NCBI RefSeq assembly: GCF_051401765.1
Contig: NW_027480422.1
Span: forward strand, 20,912,001 to 20,976,000
DNA: 64,000 nucleotides
Direction of reading: 5' to 3'
Origin: Calliopsis andreniformis
Lineage: Eukaryota; Arthropoda; Insecta; Hymenoptera; Andrenidae
Shown here: piece after piece, positions 11,832 to 23,751 of the stretch
How the letters are laid out: every line of letters starts with the position of its first letter
Position numbering within the stretch: the first letter of the stretch is position 1
Program-made: the position numbers and the translations under genes
The notes under the pieces: model-generated
Told to the model about the DNA's origin: nothing
Database searches by the model: none
The model's input: the letters and a program-made list of their open reading frames with translations, nothing else

Positions 11832-13834
11832 GCATAAAATACAATATAAGTACAACAGTTTTCGCATCATATGAAACGAATAATTGCAACCAGTATGAAA
11901 GTTATGGTCTTTTCTACGTTCCGGGCAACCTAGGCTTCACCCTAGGGCGTTGCTCCACCAAATCGAATAGTTAGGGCCTTAGAAGTCAACGCCCGAAGCA
12001 TAAAATACTATACAAATACAACAGTTATTTAATCGTATAACAGAAATAATTACAACCAGTGTGAATGTAATGGGCATTTCTACGTTCCGTCCAAACTAGG
12101 CTTCACTCTAGGGCGTTGCTCCACCAGGTCGAATAGATAGCGCCTTAGAAAACAACTCCAGACGCATAAAATACAATAGAGATACAACAGTTTTTCCATC
12201 GTATAAAAAGAATAATTGCAACCAGTGTGAAAGTAATGGTCATTCCTACGTTCGGGGCAACCTGGGCTCCACTCTAGGGCGTTAATCCACCAAATCGAAT
12301 AGCTAGAGCCTTAGAAATCAACGCCGGAAGCATAACATACAATAAAAATACAACAGCTTTTCCATCGTCTAAAAGGAATAATTGATACCAGAGTAAAAGT
12401 GAAGGTCATTTCTACGTTCCGGGCGACCTAGGCTTCACTCTGGGGCGTTCGTCCAGCAGATCAAATAGTTGGGGCCTAAGAAGTCAACGCCATAAGCTTA
12501 AAATACAAAATAAATACAATAGTTTTTCCATCGTATAAAACGAATAATTGCACGAGTATGAAAGGTATGGTCATTTCTACGTTCCGGGCAACCTAGGCTT
12601 CACTCTAGGGCGCTGCTCCACCAGATCGTATAGCTAGGACCTTAGAAGTCAAAGCCAGAAGCATAAAATACAATATAAATACAACAGTTTTTCCACCGTA
12701 TTACAGGAATAATTCCAAACAGTGTGAAAGTAATGCTCATTTCTACATTCCTGGCAACATAGGCTTCGCTCTAGGGCGTTGCTCCACCACATTGAATAGC
12801 TACGGCCTTAGAAGTCAACGCCTGAAGCATAAAATGCAATAAAAATGCAAAAGTTCTTTCATCGTATGAAACGAATAATTGCAACCAGTATGAAGGTTAT
12901 GGTCATTTCTACGTGCCGGGCAACATAGGCTTCACTCTTGGACGTTGCCCCACGAGATCGAATAACTAGGACATTAGAAGTCAACGCCAGACGCATAAAA
13001 TACAATAAAAATACAACATTTTTTCCATCGTATAGCATGAATAATTGCAACCAGAGTGAAAGTGATGGTCATTTCTACGTTCCTGGCAACCTAGGCTTAA
13101 CTTTAGGGCGTTGCTCCACCAGATCGGATAGTTAGGTCCTAAGAAGTCAACACCAGAAGCATAAAATACAATAAAAATACAGCAGTTTTTCCATCGTATA
13201 ACAGGAGTAATTGAAACCCGTATGAAAGTGATGGGCATTTTTACGTTCAGGGCAACCTAGGCTTCACTCTAGGGCGTTGATCCACCATATCGAATAGCTA
13301 CGGCCTTAGAAGTCAACGCCAGAAGCATAAAATACAATATAAATGCAACAGTTTTTCCATTGTATAAAACGAATAATTGCAACCAGTCTGAAAGTTATGG
13401 TCATTTCTACGTTCCGGGCAACCTAGGCTTCACCCTAGGGCATTGCTCCACCAGATCCAATACTTAGGGCCTCAGAAGTCAACGCGAGAAGCTTAAAATA
13501 CATTAAAAATACAACAGTTTTTCCATCATATGACAGGAATAATTGCAACCAGTGGGAAAGTAACAGACATTTCTACGTTCCGGGCAACCTAGGCTTCACT
13601 CTAGGGCGTTCCCCACCAGACCGAATAGCTAGGACCTTAGAAGTGTTCGCCAGAAGCATAAAATAGAATCAAAATACACAGTTTTTCCATCGTATAACAG
13701 GAATAATTGCAACCAGTGTGAAAGTGATGGTCATCTCTACGTTCCGGGCAACCTAGGCTTCACACTAAGGCGTAGCTCCACCAGATCCAATAGTTAGGGC
13801 CTTAGAAGTCAACGCCCGAAGCATAAAATACAAT
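10719..13834 (+). repeat. 3.1-kb duplication, copy 1 (offset 7,127 bp)
   Basis: About 19 monomers repeated nearly base for base at 17846-20961. The constant offset of 7,127 bp was checked at 10719/17846, 10981/18108, 13202/20329 and 13641/20768. That equals 43 monomers less 11 bp. Upstream of 10719 the match continues with an offset of 7,293, exactly one monomer more, so copy 2 lost one 166-bp unit at its left edge. Similarity ends at about 13835/20962 inside the AT-rich part of a monomer. Confidence 0.85.
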
Positions 13835-14636
13835 AAAAATACAACAGTTTTTTCATGGTATAACAGGAATAATTGCAACCAGAGTGAAAGTCATGGTCAT
13901 TTCTACGTTCCGGGCGAACAAGGCTTCACTCTGGGGCGTTGGTCCACCACATCGAAAACTTACGGCCTAAGAAGTCAACGCCAGAAGCATAAAATACAAA
14001 ATAAGTACAATAGTTTTTCCATCGTCTAAAACGAATAATTGCACGAGTGTGAAAGGTATGGTCATTTCCACGTGCCGGGCAACCTAGGCTTCACTCTAGG
14101 GCGTTGCTCCACCAGATCGAATAGCTAGGGCCTTCGACCTCAACGCCCGAAACATAAAATACAATAAAAATACAAAAGTTTTTCCATCGTATAACGGGAA
14201 TAATTGCAACCAGTGTTGAAGTTATGGTCATTTCTACGTTCCGGGCAGCCTAGGCTTCACCCTAGGCCGTAGGTCCACCAGATCCAGTAGTTAGGGCCTA
14301 AGAAGTCAACGCCAGAAGCACCAGATACAAAATAAATACAACAGTTTTTCCATCGTATAAACCGAATAATTGCACGAGTGTGAAAGGTATGGTCATTTCT
14401 ACGTGCCGGGCAACCTAGTCTTCACTCTAGGGTGTTGCTCCACCAGATCGAATATTTAGGGCCTAATAAGTCAACGCCAGAACCATAAAATACATAACAA
14501 ATACAACAGTTTTTCCATCGTATAACAGGAATAACTGCAACCAGTGTGAATGTACTGGTCATTTCTACGTTCCGTGCAACCTAGGCTTCACCCTAGGGCG
14601 TTGCTCCACCAGATCGAATAGCTACGGACTTAGAAG
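13313..14636 (+). repeat. 8-monomer higher-order repeat, unit 1 (1,324 bp)
   Basis: First unit of a direct tandem duplication with a period of 1,324 bp, measured at tgacagg (13531/14855) and aaatgc (13341/14665). That is 8 x 166 minus 4, and four single-base deletions in the unit account for the deficit: one in cgttccccacc, one in atacacag and one in each of two gcacgag monomers. The two units look identical over every line compared, including the odd gtgttgaag variant. This is a very recent duplication. Confidence 0.9.
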
Positions 14637-15960
14637 TCAACGCCAGAAGCATAAAATACAATATAAATGCAACAGTTTTTCCATTGTATAAAACGAATAA
14701 TTGCAACCAGTCTGAAAGTTATGGTCATTTCTACGTTCCGGGCAACCTAGGCTTCACCCTAGGGCATTGCTCCACCAGATCCAATACTTAGGGCCTCAGA
14801 AGTCAACGCGAGAAGCTTAAAATACATTAAAAATACAACAGTTTTTCCATCATATGACAGGAATAATTGCAACCAGTGGGAAAGTAACAGACATTTCTAC
14901 GTTCCGGGCAACCTAGGCTTCACTCTAGGGCGTTCCCCACCAGACCGAATAGCTAGGACCTTAGAAGTGTTCGCCAGAAGCATAAAATAGAATCAAAATA
15001 CACAGTTTTTCCATCGTATAACAGGAATAATTGCAACCAGTGTGAAAGTGATGGTCATCTCTACGTTCCGGGCAACCTAGGCTTCACACTAAGGCGTAGC
15101 TCCACCAGATCCAATAGTTAGGGCCTTAGAAGTCAACGCCCGAAGCATAAAATACAATAAAAATACAACAGTTTTTTCATGGTATAACAGGAATAATTGC
15201 AACCAGAGTGAAAGTCATGGTCATTTCTACGTTCCGGGCGAACAAGGCTTCACTCTGGGGCGTTGGTCCACCACATCGAAAACTTACGGCCTAAGAAGTC
15301 AACGCCAGAAGCATAAAATACAAAATAAGTACAATAGTTTTTCCATCGTCTAAAACGAATAATTGCACGAGTGTGAAAGGTATGGTCATTTCCACGTGCC
15401 GGGCAACCTAGGCTTCACTCTAGGGCGTTGCTCCACCAGATCGAATAGCTAGGGCCTTCGACCTCAACGCCCGAAACATAAAATACAATAAAAATACAAA
15501 AGTTTTTCCATCGTATAACGGGAATAATTGCAACCAGTGTTGAAGTTATGGTCATTTCTACGTTCCGGGCAGCCTAGGCTTCACCCTAGGCCGTAGGTCC
15601 ACCAGATCCAGTAGTTAGGGCCTAAGAAGTCAACGCCAGAAGCACCAGATACAAAATAAATACAACAGTTTTTCCATCGTATAAACCGAATAATTGCACG
15701 AGTGTGAAAGGTATGGTCATTTCTACGTGCCGGGCAACCTAGTCTTCACTCTAGGGTGTTGCTCCACCAGATCGAATATTTAGGGCCTAATAAGTCAACG
15801 CCAGAACCATAAAATACATAACAAATACAACAGTTTTTCCATCGTATAACAGGAATAACTGCAACCAGTGTGAATGTACTGGTCATTTCTACGTTCCGTG
15901 CAACCTAGGCTTCACCCTAGGGCGTTGCTCCACCAGATCGAATAGCTACGGACTTAGAAT
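14637..15960 (+). repeat. 8-monomer higher-order repeat, unit 2 (1,324 bp)
   Basis: Second unit, directly adjoining the first. The junction lies inside a monomer: gctacggacttaga is followed by agtcaacgcc at the internal junction but by attcaatgc at the outer end. That places the exchange in the short shared stretch around cttaga. Beyond 15960 the sequence passes into the 15820-17460 block. Confidence 0.9.
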
Positions 15961-17460
15961 TCAATGCTAGAAGCATAAAATACAATAAAAATACAACAGT
16001 TTTTCATCGTATAACAGGAATAATTGCAACCAGCGTGAAAGTAAAGGCCATTGCTACGATCCGGGCAACCTAGGCTTCACTCGAGGGCGTTGCTGCACCA
16101 CATCGAATAGCTACGGCATTAGAAGTCAACGCCAGAAGCATAAAACACAATATAAATACAGCAGCTTTTCCATCGTATAAAATGAATAATTGTAAACAGT
16201 GTGAAAGTAATGGTCATTTCTACGTTCCGGGCAACCTAGGCTCCACTCTAGGGCGTTGACCCACGAGATCGAACAGCCTGGACCTTAGAAGTCAACGCCA
16301 GAAGCATAAAATACAATAAAAATACAACTGATTTACCATCGGACAAAACGAATAATTGCAACCAGTATGAAAGTTATTGTCATTTCTACGTTCCGGGCAA
16401 CCTAGGCTTCACCCTAGGGCGTTGCTCCACCAGATCCAATAGTCATTGGCTTAGAAGTCAACGCCAGAACCATAAAATACAATATAAATACAACAGTTTT
16501 TCCATCGTATAACATGAGTAATTGCATCCAGTGTGAAAGATCTGGGTCATTTCTACGTTCCGGGCAACCTAGGCTTGATCCTAGGGCGTTGCTCCACCAT
16601 ATCGAATAGCTAGGGCCTTAGAAGTCAACGCCCGAAACATAAAATACAATGAAAATACAACAGTCTTTCCATCGTATAACAGGAACAATTGCAACCAGTG
16701 TGAAGGTAATTCTCTTTTCTATGTTCCGGGCAACCTAGGCTTCACTCTAGGGCGTGGCGACACCAGATCGAATAGCTAGGGCCTTAGCAGGCAACGCCAG
16801 AAGCATAAAATATAATATAAATACAACAGTTTTTCCATCGTATAGCATGAATAATTCCAACCAGAGTGAAAGTAATGGTCATTTCTACGTTTCGGCCAAC
16901 CTACGCTTCACTCTAGGGCGTTGCTCCACCACATCCAATATCTAGGACCTTAGAAGTCAACGCCAGAAGCATAAAATACAATATAAATACCACAGTTTTT
17001 CCATCGTATAAAATGAATTATTGCAACCAGTGTGAAAGTGATGGTCATTTCTACGTTCCGGGCAACCAAGGCTTCACTCTAGGGCGTTGCTCCACCAGAT
17101 CGAATAGTTAGGGCCTAAGAAGTCAACGCCAGAAGCATAAAATACAATGAAAATACAACAGTCTTTCCATCCTATAACAGGAATAATTGCATCCAGTGTG
17201 AAGGTGATGCTCTTCTCTATGTTCCGCGCAACCTAGGCTTCACTCTAGGGCGGTGCTCCAGCAGATCAAATAGCTAGGGCCTTAGAATGCAACGCCAGAA
17301 GCACAAAATATAATATAAATACAACTGTTTTTCTATCGTATAGCATGAATAATTCCAACCAGAGTGAAAGTAATGGTCAATTCTACGTTTCGGCCAACCT
17401 AGGCTTCACTCTAGGGCGTTGCTCCACCAGATCCAATAGTTAGGGCCTAAGAAGTCAACG
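15820..17460 (+). repeat. Dispersed duplication, copy 2 (pair with 3890-5530)
   Basis: The second copy of the ten-monomer block, 11,930 bp to the right of the first. It begins within the last monomer of the 8-monomer tandem duplication and continues to about 17460, where the sequence switches to other monomer types. Part of the same block is used again in the 2,654-bp higher-order repeat from 21.56 kb onward. Confidence 0.8.
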
Positions 17461-17845
17461 CCAGAACCATAAAATACAAAACAAATACAACAGTTTTTCC
17501 ATCGTATAACAGGAATAACTGCAACCAGTGTGAAAGTACTGGTCATTTCTACGTTCCGTGCAACCTAGGCTTCACCCTAGGGCGTTGCTCCACCAGATCG
17601 AATAGCTACGGACTTAGAATTCAACGCCAGAAGCATAAAATACAATAAAAATACAACAGTTTTACCATCGTATAAAACGAATAATTGCAACCAGTATGAA
17701 AGTTATTGTCATATCTACGTTCCGGGCAACCTAGGCTTCACCCTAGGGCGTTGCTCCACCAGATCCAATAGTCATTCGCTTAGCAGTCAACGCCCGAAGC
17801 ATAAAATACAATAAAAACGCAACAGTTCTTCCAGCGTATAGCATG
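17460..17845 (+). repeat. Satellite monomers joining two duplicated blocks
   Basis: A little over two monomers between the 11,930-offset block and the 7,127-offset block. They resemble the monomers around 10440-10550 and 23000-23300, including the atagtcattcgcttag and aacgcaacagttcttcc variants. There is no unique sequence. Confidence 0.7.
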
Positions 17846-20800
17846 AATAACTGCAACCAGTATGAAAGTAATGGTCATTTCTACGTTTCGGGCAACCTAG
17901 GCTCCACCCTAGGGCGTTGCTCCACCAAATTGAATAGTTAGGGCCTCAGAAGTCAACGCCCGAAGCATAAAATACAATAAGAATACAACAGTTTTTTCAT
18001 CGTATAACAGGAATAATTGCAACCAGAGTGAAAGTCATGGTCATTTTTACGTTCCGGGCGACCAAGGCTTCACTCTGGGGCGTTGGTCCACCAGATCGAA
18101 AAGTTACGGCCTAAGAAGTCAACGCCAGAAGCATAAAATACAAAATAAGTACAATAGTTTTTCCATCGTCTAAAACGAATAATTGCACGAGTGTAAAAGG
18201 TATGGTCATTTCCACGTGCCGGGCAACCTAGGCTTCACTCTAGGGCGTTGCTCCACCAGATCGAATAGCTAGGGCCTTCGACGTCAACGCCCGAAACATA
18301 AAATACAATAAAGATACAAAAGTATTTCCATCGTATAACGGGAATAATTGCAACCAGTGTGAAAGTTATGGTCATTTCTACGTTCCGGGCAGCCTAGGCT
18401 TCACTCTAGGCCGGTGGTCTACCAGATCCAGTAGTTAGGGCCTAAGAAGTCAACGCCAGAAACATAAAATACAAAACAAATACAACAGTTTTTCCATCGT
18501 ATAACAGGAATAACTGCAACCAGTGTGAAAGTACTGGTCATTTCTACGTTCCGTGCAACCTAGGCTTCACCCTAGGGCGTTGCTCCACCAGATCGAATAG
18601 CTACGGACTTAGAATTCAACGCCAGAAGCATAAAATACAATAAAAATACAACAGTTTTTCATCGTATAATAGGAATAATTGCAACCAGCGTGAAAGTAAT
18701 GGCCATTTCTACGATTCGGGCAAACTAGGCTTCACTCCTGGGCGTTGCTCCACCACATCGAATAGCTACGGCCTTAGAATTCAACGCCAGAAGCATAAAA
18801 TACATTATAAGTACAGCAGCTTTTCCATCGTATAACAGGAATAACTGCAACCAGTATGAAAGTAATGGTCATTTCTACGTTTCGGGCAACCTAGGCTCCA
18901 CTCTAGGGCGTTGCTCCACCAAATTGAATAGCTAGGGCCTCAGAAGTCAACGCCAGAAGCATAAAATACAATATAAGTACAACAGTTTTCGCATCATATG
19001 AAACGAATAATTGCAACCAGTATGAAAGTTATGGTCTTTTCTACGTTCCGGGCAACCTAGGCTTCACCCTAGCAAGTTGCTCCACCAAATCGAATAGTTA
19101 GGGCCTTAGAAGTCAACGCCCGAAGCATAAAATACTATACAAATACAACAGTTATTTAATCGTATAACAGAAATAATTACAACCAGTGTGAATGTAATGG
19201 GCATTTCTACGTTCCGTCCAAACTAGGCTTCACTCTAGGGCGTTGCTCCACCAGGTCGAATAGATAGCGCCTTAGAAAGCAACTCCAGACGCATAAAATA
19301 CAATAAAGATACAACAGTTTTGCCATCGTATAAAAAGAATAATTGCAACCAGTGTGAAAGTAATGGTCATTTCTACGTTTGGGGCAACCTGGGCTCCACT
19401 CTAGGGCGTTAATCCACCAAATCGAATAGCTAGAGCCTTAGAAATCAACGCCGGAAGCATAACATACAATAAAAATACAACAGCTTTTCCATCGTCTAAA
19501 AGGAATAATTGATACCAGAGTAAAAGTGAAGGTCATTTCTACGTTCCGGGCGACCTAGGCTTCACTCTGGGGCGTTCGTCCAGCAGATCAAATAGTTGGG
19601 GCCTAAGAAGTCAACGCCATAAGCTTAAAATAGAAAATAAATACAATAGTTTTTCCATCGTATAAAACGAATAATTGCACGAGTATGAAAGGTATGGTCA
19701 TTTCTACGTTCCGGGCAACCTAGGCTTCACTCTAGGGCGCTGCTCCACCAGATCGTATAGCTAGGACCTTAGAAGTCAAAGCCAGAAGCATAAAATACAA
19801 TATAAATACAACAGTTTTTCCACCGTATTACAGGAATAATTCCAAACAGTGTGAAAGTAATGCTCATTTCTACATTCCTGGCAACATAGGCTTCGCTCTA
19901 GGGCGTTGCTCCACCACATTGAATAGCTACGGCCTTAGAAGTCAACGCCTGAAGCATAAAATGCAATAAAAATGCAAAAGTTTTTTCATCGTATGAAACG
20001 AATAATTGCAACCAGTATGAAGGTTATGGTCATTTCTACGTGTCGGGCAACATAGGCTTCACTCTTGGACGTTGCCCCACGAGATCGAATAACTAGGACA
20101 TTAGAAGTCAACGCCAGACGAATAAAATACAATAAAAATACAACATTTTTTCCATCGTACAGCATGAATAATTGCAACCAGAGTGAAAGTGATGGTCATT
20201 TCTACGTTCCTGGCAACCTAGGCTTAACTTTAGGGCGTTGCTCCACCAGATCGGATAGTTAGGTCCTAAGAAGTCAACACCAGAAGCATAAAATACAATA
20301 AAAATACAGCAGTTTTTCAATCGTATAACAGGAGTAATTGAAACCCGTATGAAAGTGATGGGCATTTTTACGTTCAGGGCAACCTAGGCTTCACTCTAGG
20401 GCGTTGATCCACCATATCGAATAGCTACGGCCTTAGAAGTCAACGCCAGAAGCATAAAATACAATATAAATGCAACAGTTTTTCCATTGTATAAAACGAA
20501 TAATTGCAACCAGTCTGAAAGTTATGGTCATTTCTACGTTCCGGGCAACCTAGGCTTCACCCTAGGGCGTTGCTCCACCAGATCCATTACTTAGGGCCTC
20601 AGAAGTCAACGCGAGAAGCTTAAAATACATTAAAAATACAACAGTTTTTCCATCGTATGACAGGAATAATTGCAACCAGTGGGAAAGTAACAGACATTTC
20701 TACGTTCCGGGCAACCTAGGCTTCACTCTAGGGCGTTCCCCACCAGACCGAATAGCTAGGACCTTAGAAGTGTTCGCCAGAAGCATAAAATAGAATCAAA

Positions 20801-20961
20801 ATACACAGTTTTTCCATCGTATAACAGGAATAATTGCAACCAGTGTGAAAGTGATGGTCATCTCTACGTTCCGGGCAACCAAGGCTTCACACTAAGGCGT
20901 TGCTCCACCAGATCCAATAGTTAGGGCCTTAGAAGTCAACGCCCGAAGCATAAAATACAAT
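17846..20961 (+). repeat. 3.1-kb duplication, copy 2 (offset 7,127 bp)
   Basis: Copy 2 of the block at 10719-13834. The left edge is a hybrid monomer: the segment up to gcgtatagcatg comes from one type and the segment from aataactgcaacc from the next. This is the trace of an exchange inside a monomer. One local difference from copy 1 is ctagcaagttgc near 19071 in place of ctagggcgttgc. Confidence 0.85.
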
Positions 20962-21097
20962 AGAAATACAACAGTTATTCCATCGTATAACAGAAATAAT
21001 TACGACCAGTGTGAACGTTATGGGCATTTCCGCGTTCCGTGCAACCTACGCTTCACTCTAGGGTGTTGCACCACCAGGTCGAATAGTTAGGGCCTTA

Positions 21098-23751
21098 GAA
21101 AACAACTCCAGACGCATAAAATACAATAAAAATAGAACAGTTTTTCCATCGTATAAAAAGAATAATTGTAACCAGTGTGATGGTAATTGTCATTTCTACG
21201 TTCCGGGCAACATAGGCTTCACTCTTGAACGTTGCCCCACGAGATTGAACAGCTAGGACCTTAGAAGTCAACGCCAGAAGCATAAAATACAATAAAAATA
21301 CAACAGTTTTTTCATGGTATAACAGGAATAATTGCAACCAGAGTGAAAGTCATGGTCATTTCTACGTTCCGGGCGAACAAGGCTTCACTCTGGGGCGTTG
21401 GTCCACCACATCGAAAACTTACGGCCTAAGAAGTCAACGCCAGAAGCATAAAATACAAAATAAGTACAATAGTTTTTCCATCGTCTAAAACGAATAATTG
21501 CACGAGTGTGAAAGGTATGGTCATTTCCACGTGCCGGGCAACCTAGGCTTCACTCTAGGGCGTTGCTCCACCAGATCGAATAGCTACGGACTTAGAATTC
21601 AATGCCAGAAGCATAAAATACAATAAAAATACAACAGTTTTTCATCGTATAACAGGAATAATTGCAACCAGCGTGAAAGTAAAGGCCATTGCAACGATCC
21701 GGGCAACCTAGGCTTCACTCGAGGGCGTTGCTGCACCACATCGAATAGCTACGGCCTTAGTAGTCAACGCCAGAAGCATAAAACACAATATAAATACAGC
21801 AGCCTTTCCATCGAATAAAATGAATAATTGTAAACAGTGTGAAAGTAATGGTCATTTCTACGTTCCGGGCAACCTAGGCTCCACTCTAGGGCGTTGACCC
21901 ACGAGATCGAACAGCCTGGACCTTAGAAGTCAACGCCAGAAGCATAAAATACAATAAAAATACAACTGATTTACCATCGGACAAAACGAATAATTGCAAC
22001 CAGTATGAAAGTTATTGTCATTTCTACGTTCCGGGCAACCTAGGCTTCACCCTAGGGCGTTGCTCCACCAGATCCAATAGTCATTGGCTTAGAAGTCAAC
22101 GCCAGAACCATAAAATACAATATAAATACAACAGTTTTTCCATCGTATAACATGAGTAATTGCATCCAGTGTGAAAGATCTGGGTCATTTCTACGTTCCG
22201 GGCAACCTAGGCTTGATCCTAGGGCGTTGCTCCACCATATCGAATAGCTAGGGCCTTAGAAGTCAACGCCCGAAACATAAAATACAATGAAGATACAACA
22301 GTCTTTCCTTCGTATAACAGGAACAATTGCAACCAGTGTGAAGGTAATTCTCTTTTCTATGTTCCGGGCAACCTAGGCTTCACTCTAGGGCGTTGCGACA
22401 CCAGATCGAATAGCTAGGGCCTTAGAAGGCAACGCCAGAAGCATAAAATATAATATAAATACAACAGTTTTTCCATCGTATAGCATGAATAATTCCAACC
22501 AGAGTGAAAGTAATGGTCATTTCTACGTTTCGGCCAACCCACGCTTCACTCTAGGCCGTTGCTCCACCAGATCGAATAGCTAGGGCCTTCGACCTCAAAG
22601 CCCGAAACATAAAATACAATAAAAATACAAAAGTTTTTCCATCGTATAACGGGAATAATTGCAACCAGTGTGAAAGTTATGGTCATTTCTACGTTCCGGG
22701 CAGCCTAGGCTTCACTCTAGGCCGTTGGTCCACCAGATCCAGTAGTTAGGGCCTAAGAAGTCAACGCCAGAAGCACCAGATACAAAAAAAATACAACAGT
22801 TTTTCCATCGTATAAACCGAATAATTGCACGAGTGTGAAAGGTATGGTCATTTCTACGTGCCGGGCAACCTAGTCTTCACTCTAGGGCGTTGCTCCACCA
22901 GATCGAATATTTAGGGCCGAAGAAGTCAACGCCAGAACCATAAAATGCAAAACAAATACAACAGTTTTTCCATCGTATAACAGGAATAACTGCAACCAGT
23001 GTGAAAGTACTGGTCATTTCTACGTTCCGTGCAACCTAGGCTTCACCCTAGGGCGTTGCTCCACCAGATCGAATAGCTACGGACTTAGAATTCAACGCCA
23101 GAAGCATAAAATACAATAAAAATACAACAGTTTTACCATCGTATAAAACGAATAATTGCAACCAGTATGAAAGTTATTGTCATTTCTACGTTCCGGGCAA
23201 CCTAGGCTTCACCCTAGGGCGTTGCTCCACCAGATCCAATAGTCATTGGCTTAGAAGTCAACGCCCGAAGCATAAAATACAATAAAAACGCAACAGTTCT
23301 TCCAGCGTATAGCATGAATAATTGCAACCAGTGTGAAAGTAATGGTCATTTCTACGTTCCGGGCGTCGTAGGCTTCTCACTAGGGCGTTGCTCCACCAGA
23401 TCGAATAGATACGGTCTTAGAAGTCAACGCCAGAAGCATAAAATACAATATAAATACAGCAGCTTTTCCATCGTATAACAGGAATAACTGCAACCAGTAT
23501 GAAAGTAATGGTCATTTCTACGTTTCGGGCAACCTAGGCTCCACCCTAGGGCGTTGCTCCACCAAATTGAATAGTTAGGGCCTCAGAAGTCAACGCCCGA
23601 AGCATAAAATACAATATAAGTACAACAGTTTTCGCATCATATGAAACGAATAATTGCAACCAGTATGAAAGTTATGGTCTTTTCTACGTTCCGGGCAACC
23701 TAGGCTTCACCCTAGGGCGTTGCTCCACCAAATCGAATAGTTAGGGCCTTA
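21098..23751 (+). repeat. 16-monomer higher-order repeat, unit 1 (2,654 bp)
   Basis: The first unit of a tandem pair with period 2,654 bp (16 x 166 minus 2), measured at aacaactcca (21101/23755) and cggccaaccc (22531/25185). Identity is near complete from 21098 to about 23617. After that the last monomer of unit 1 is of a different type (tacaatataagtac) from the matching place in unit 2. The left edge is shared with the monomer near 9329, from which this block appears to derive. Confidence 0.88.
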
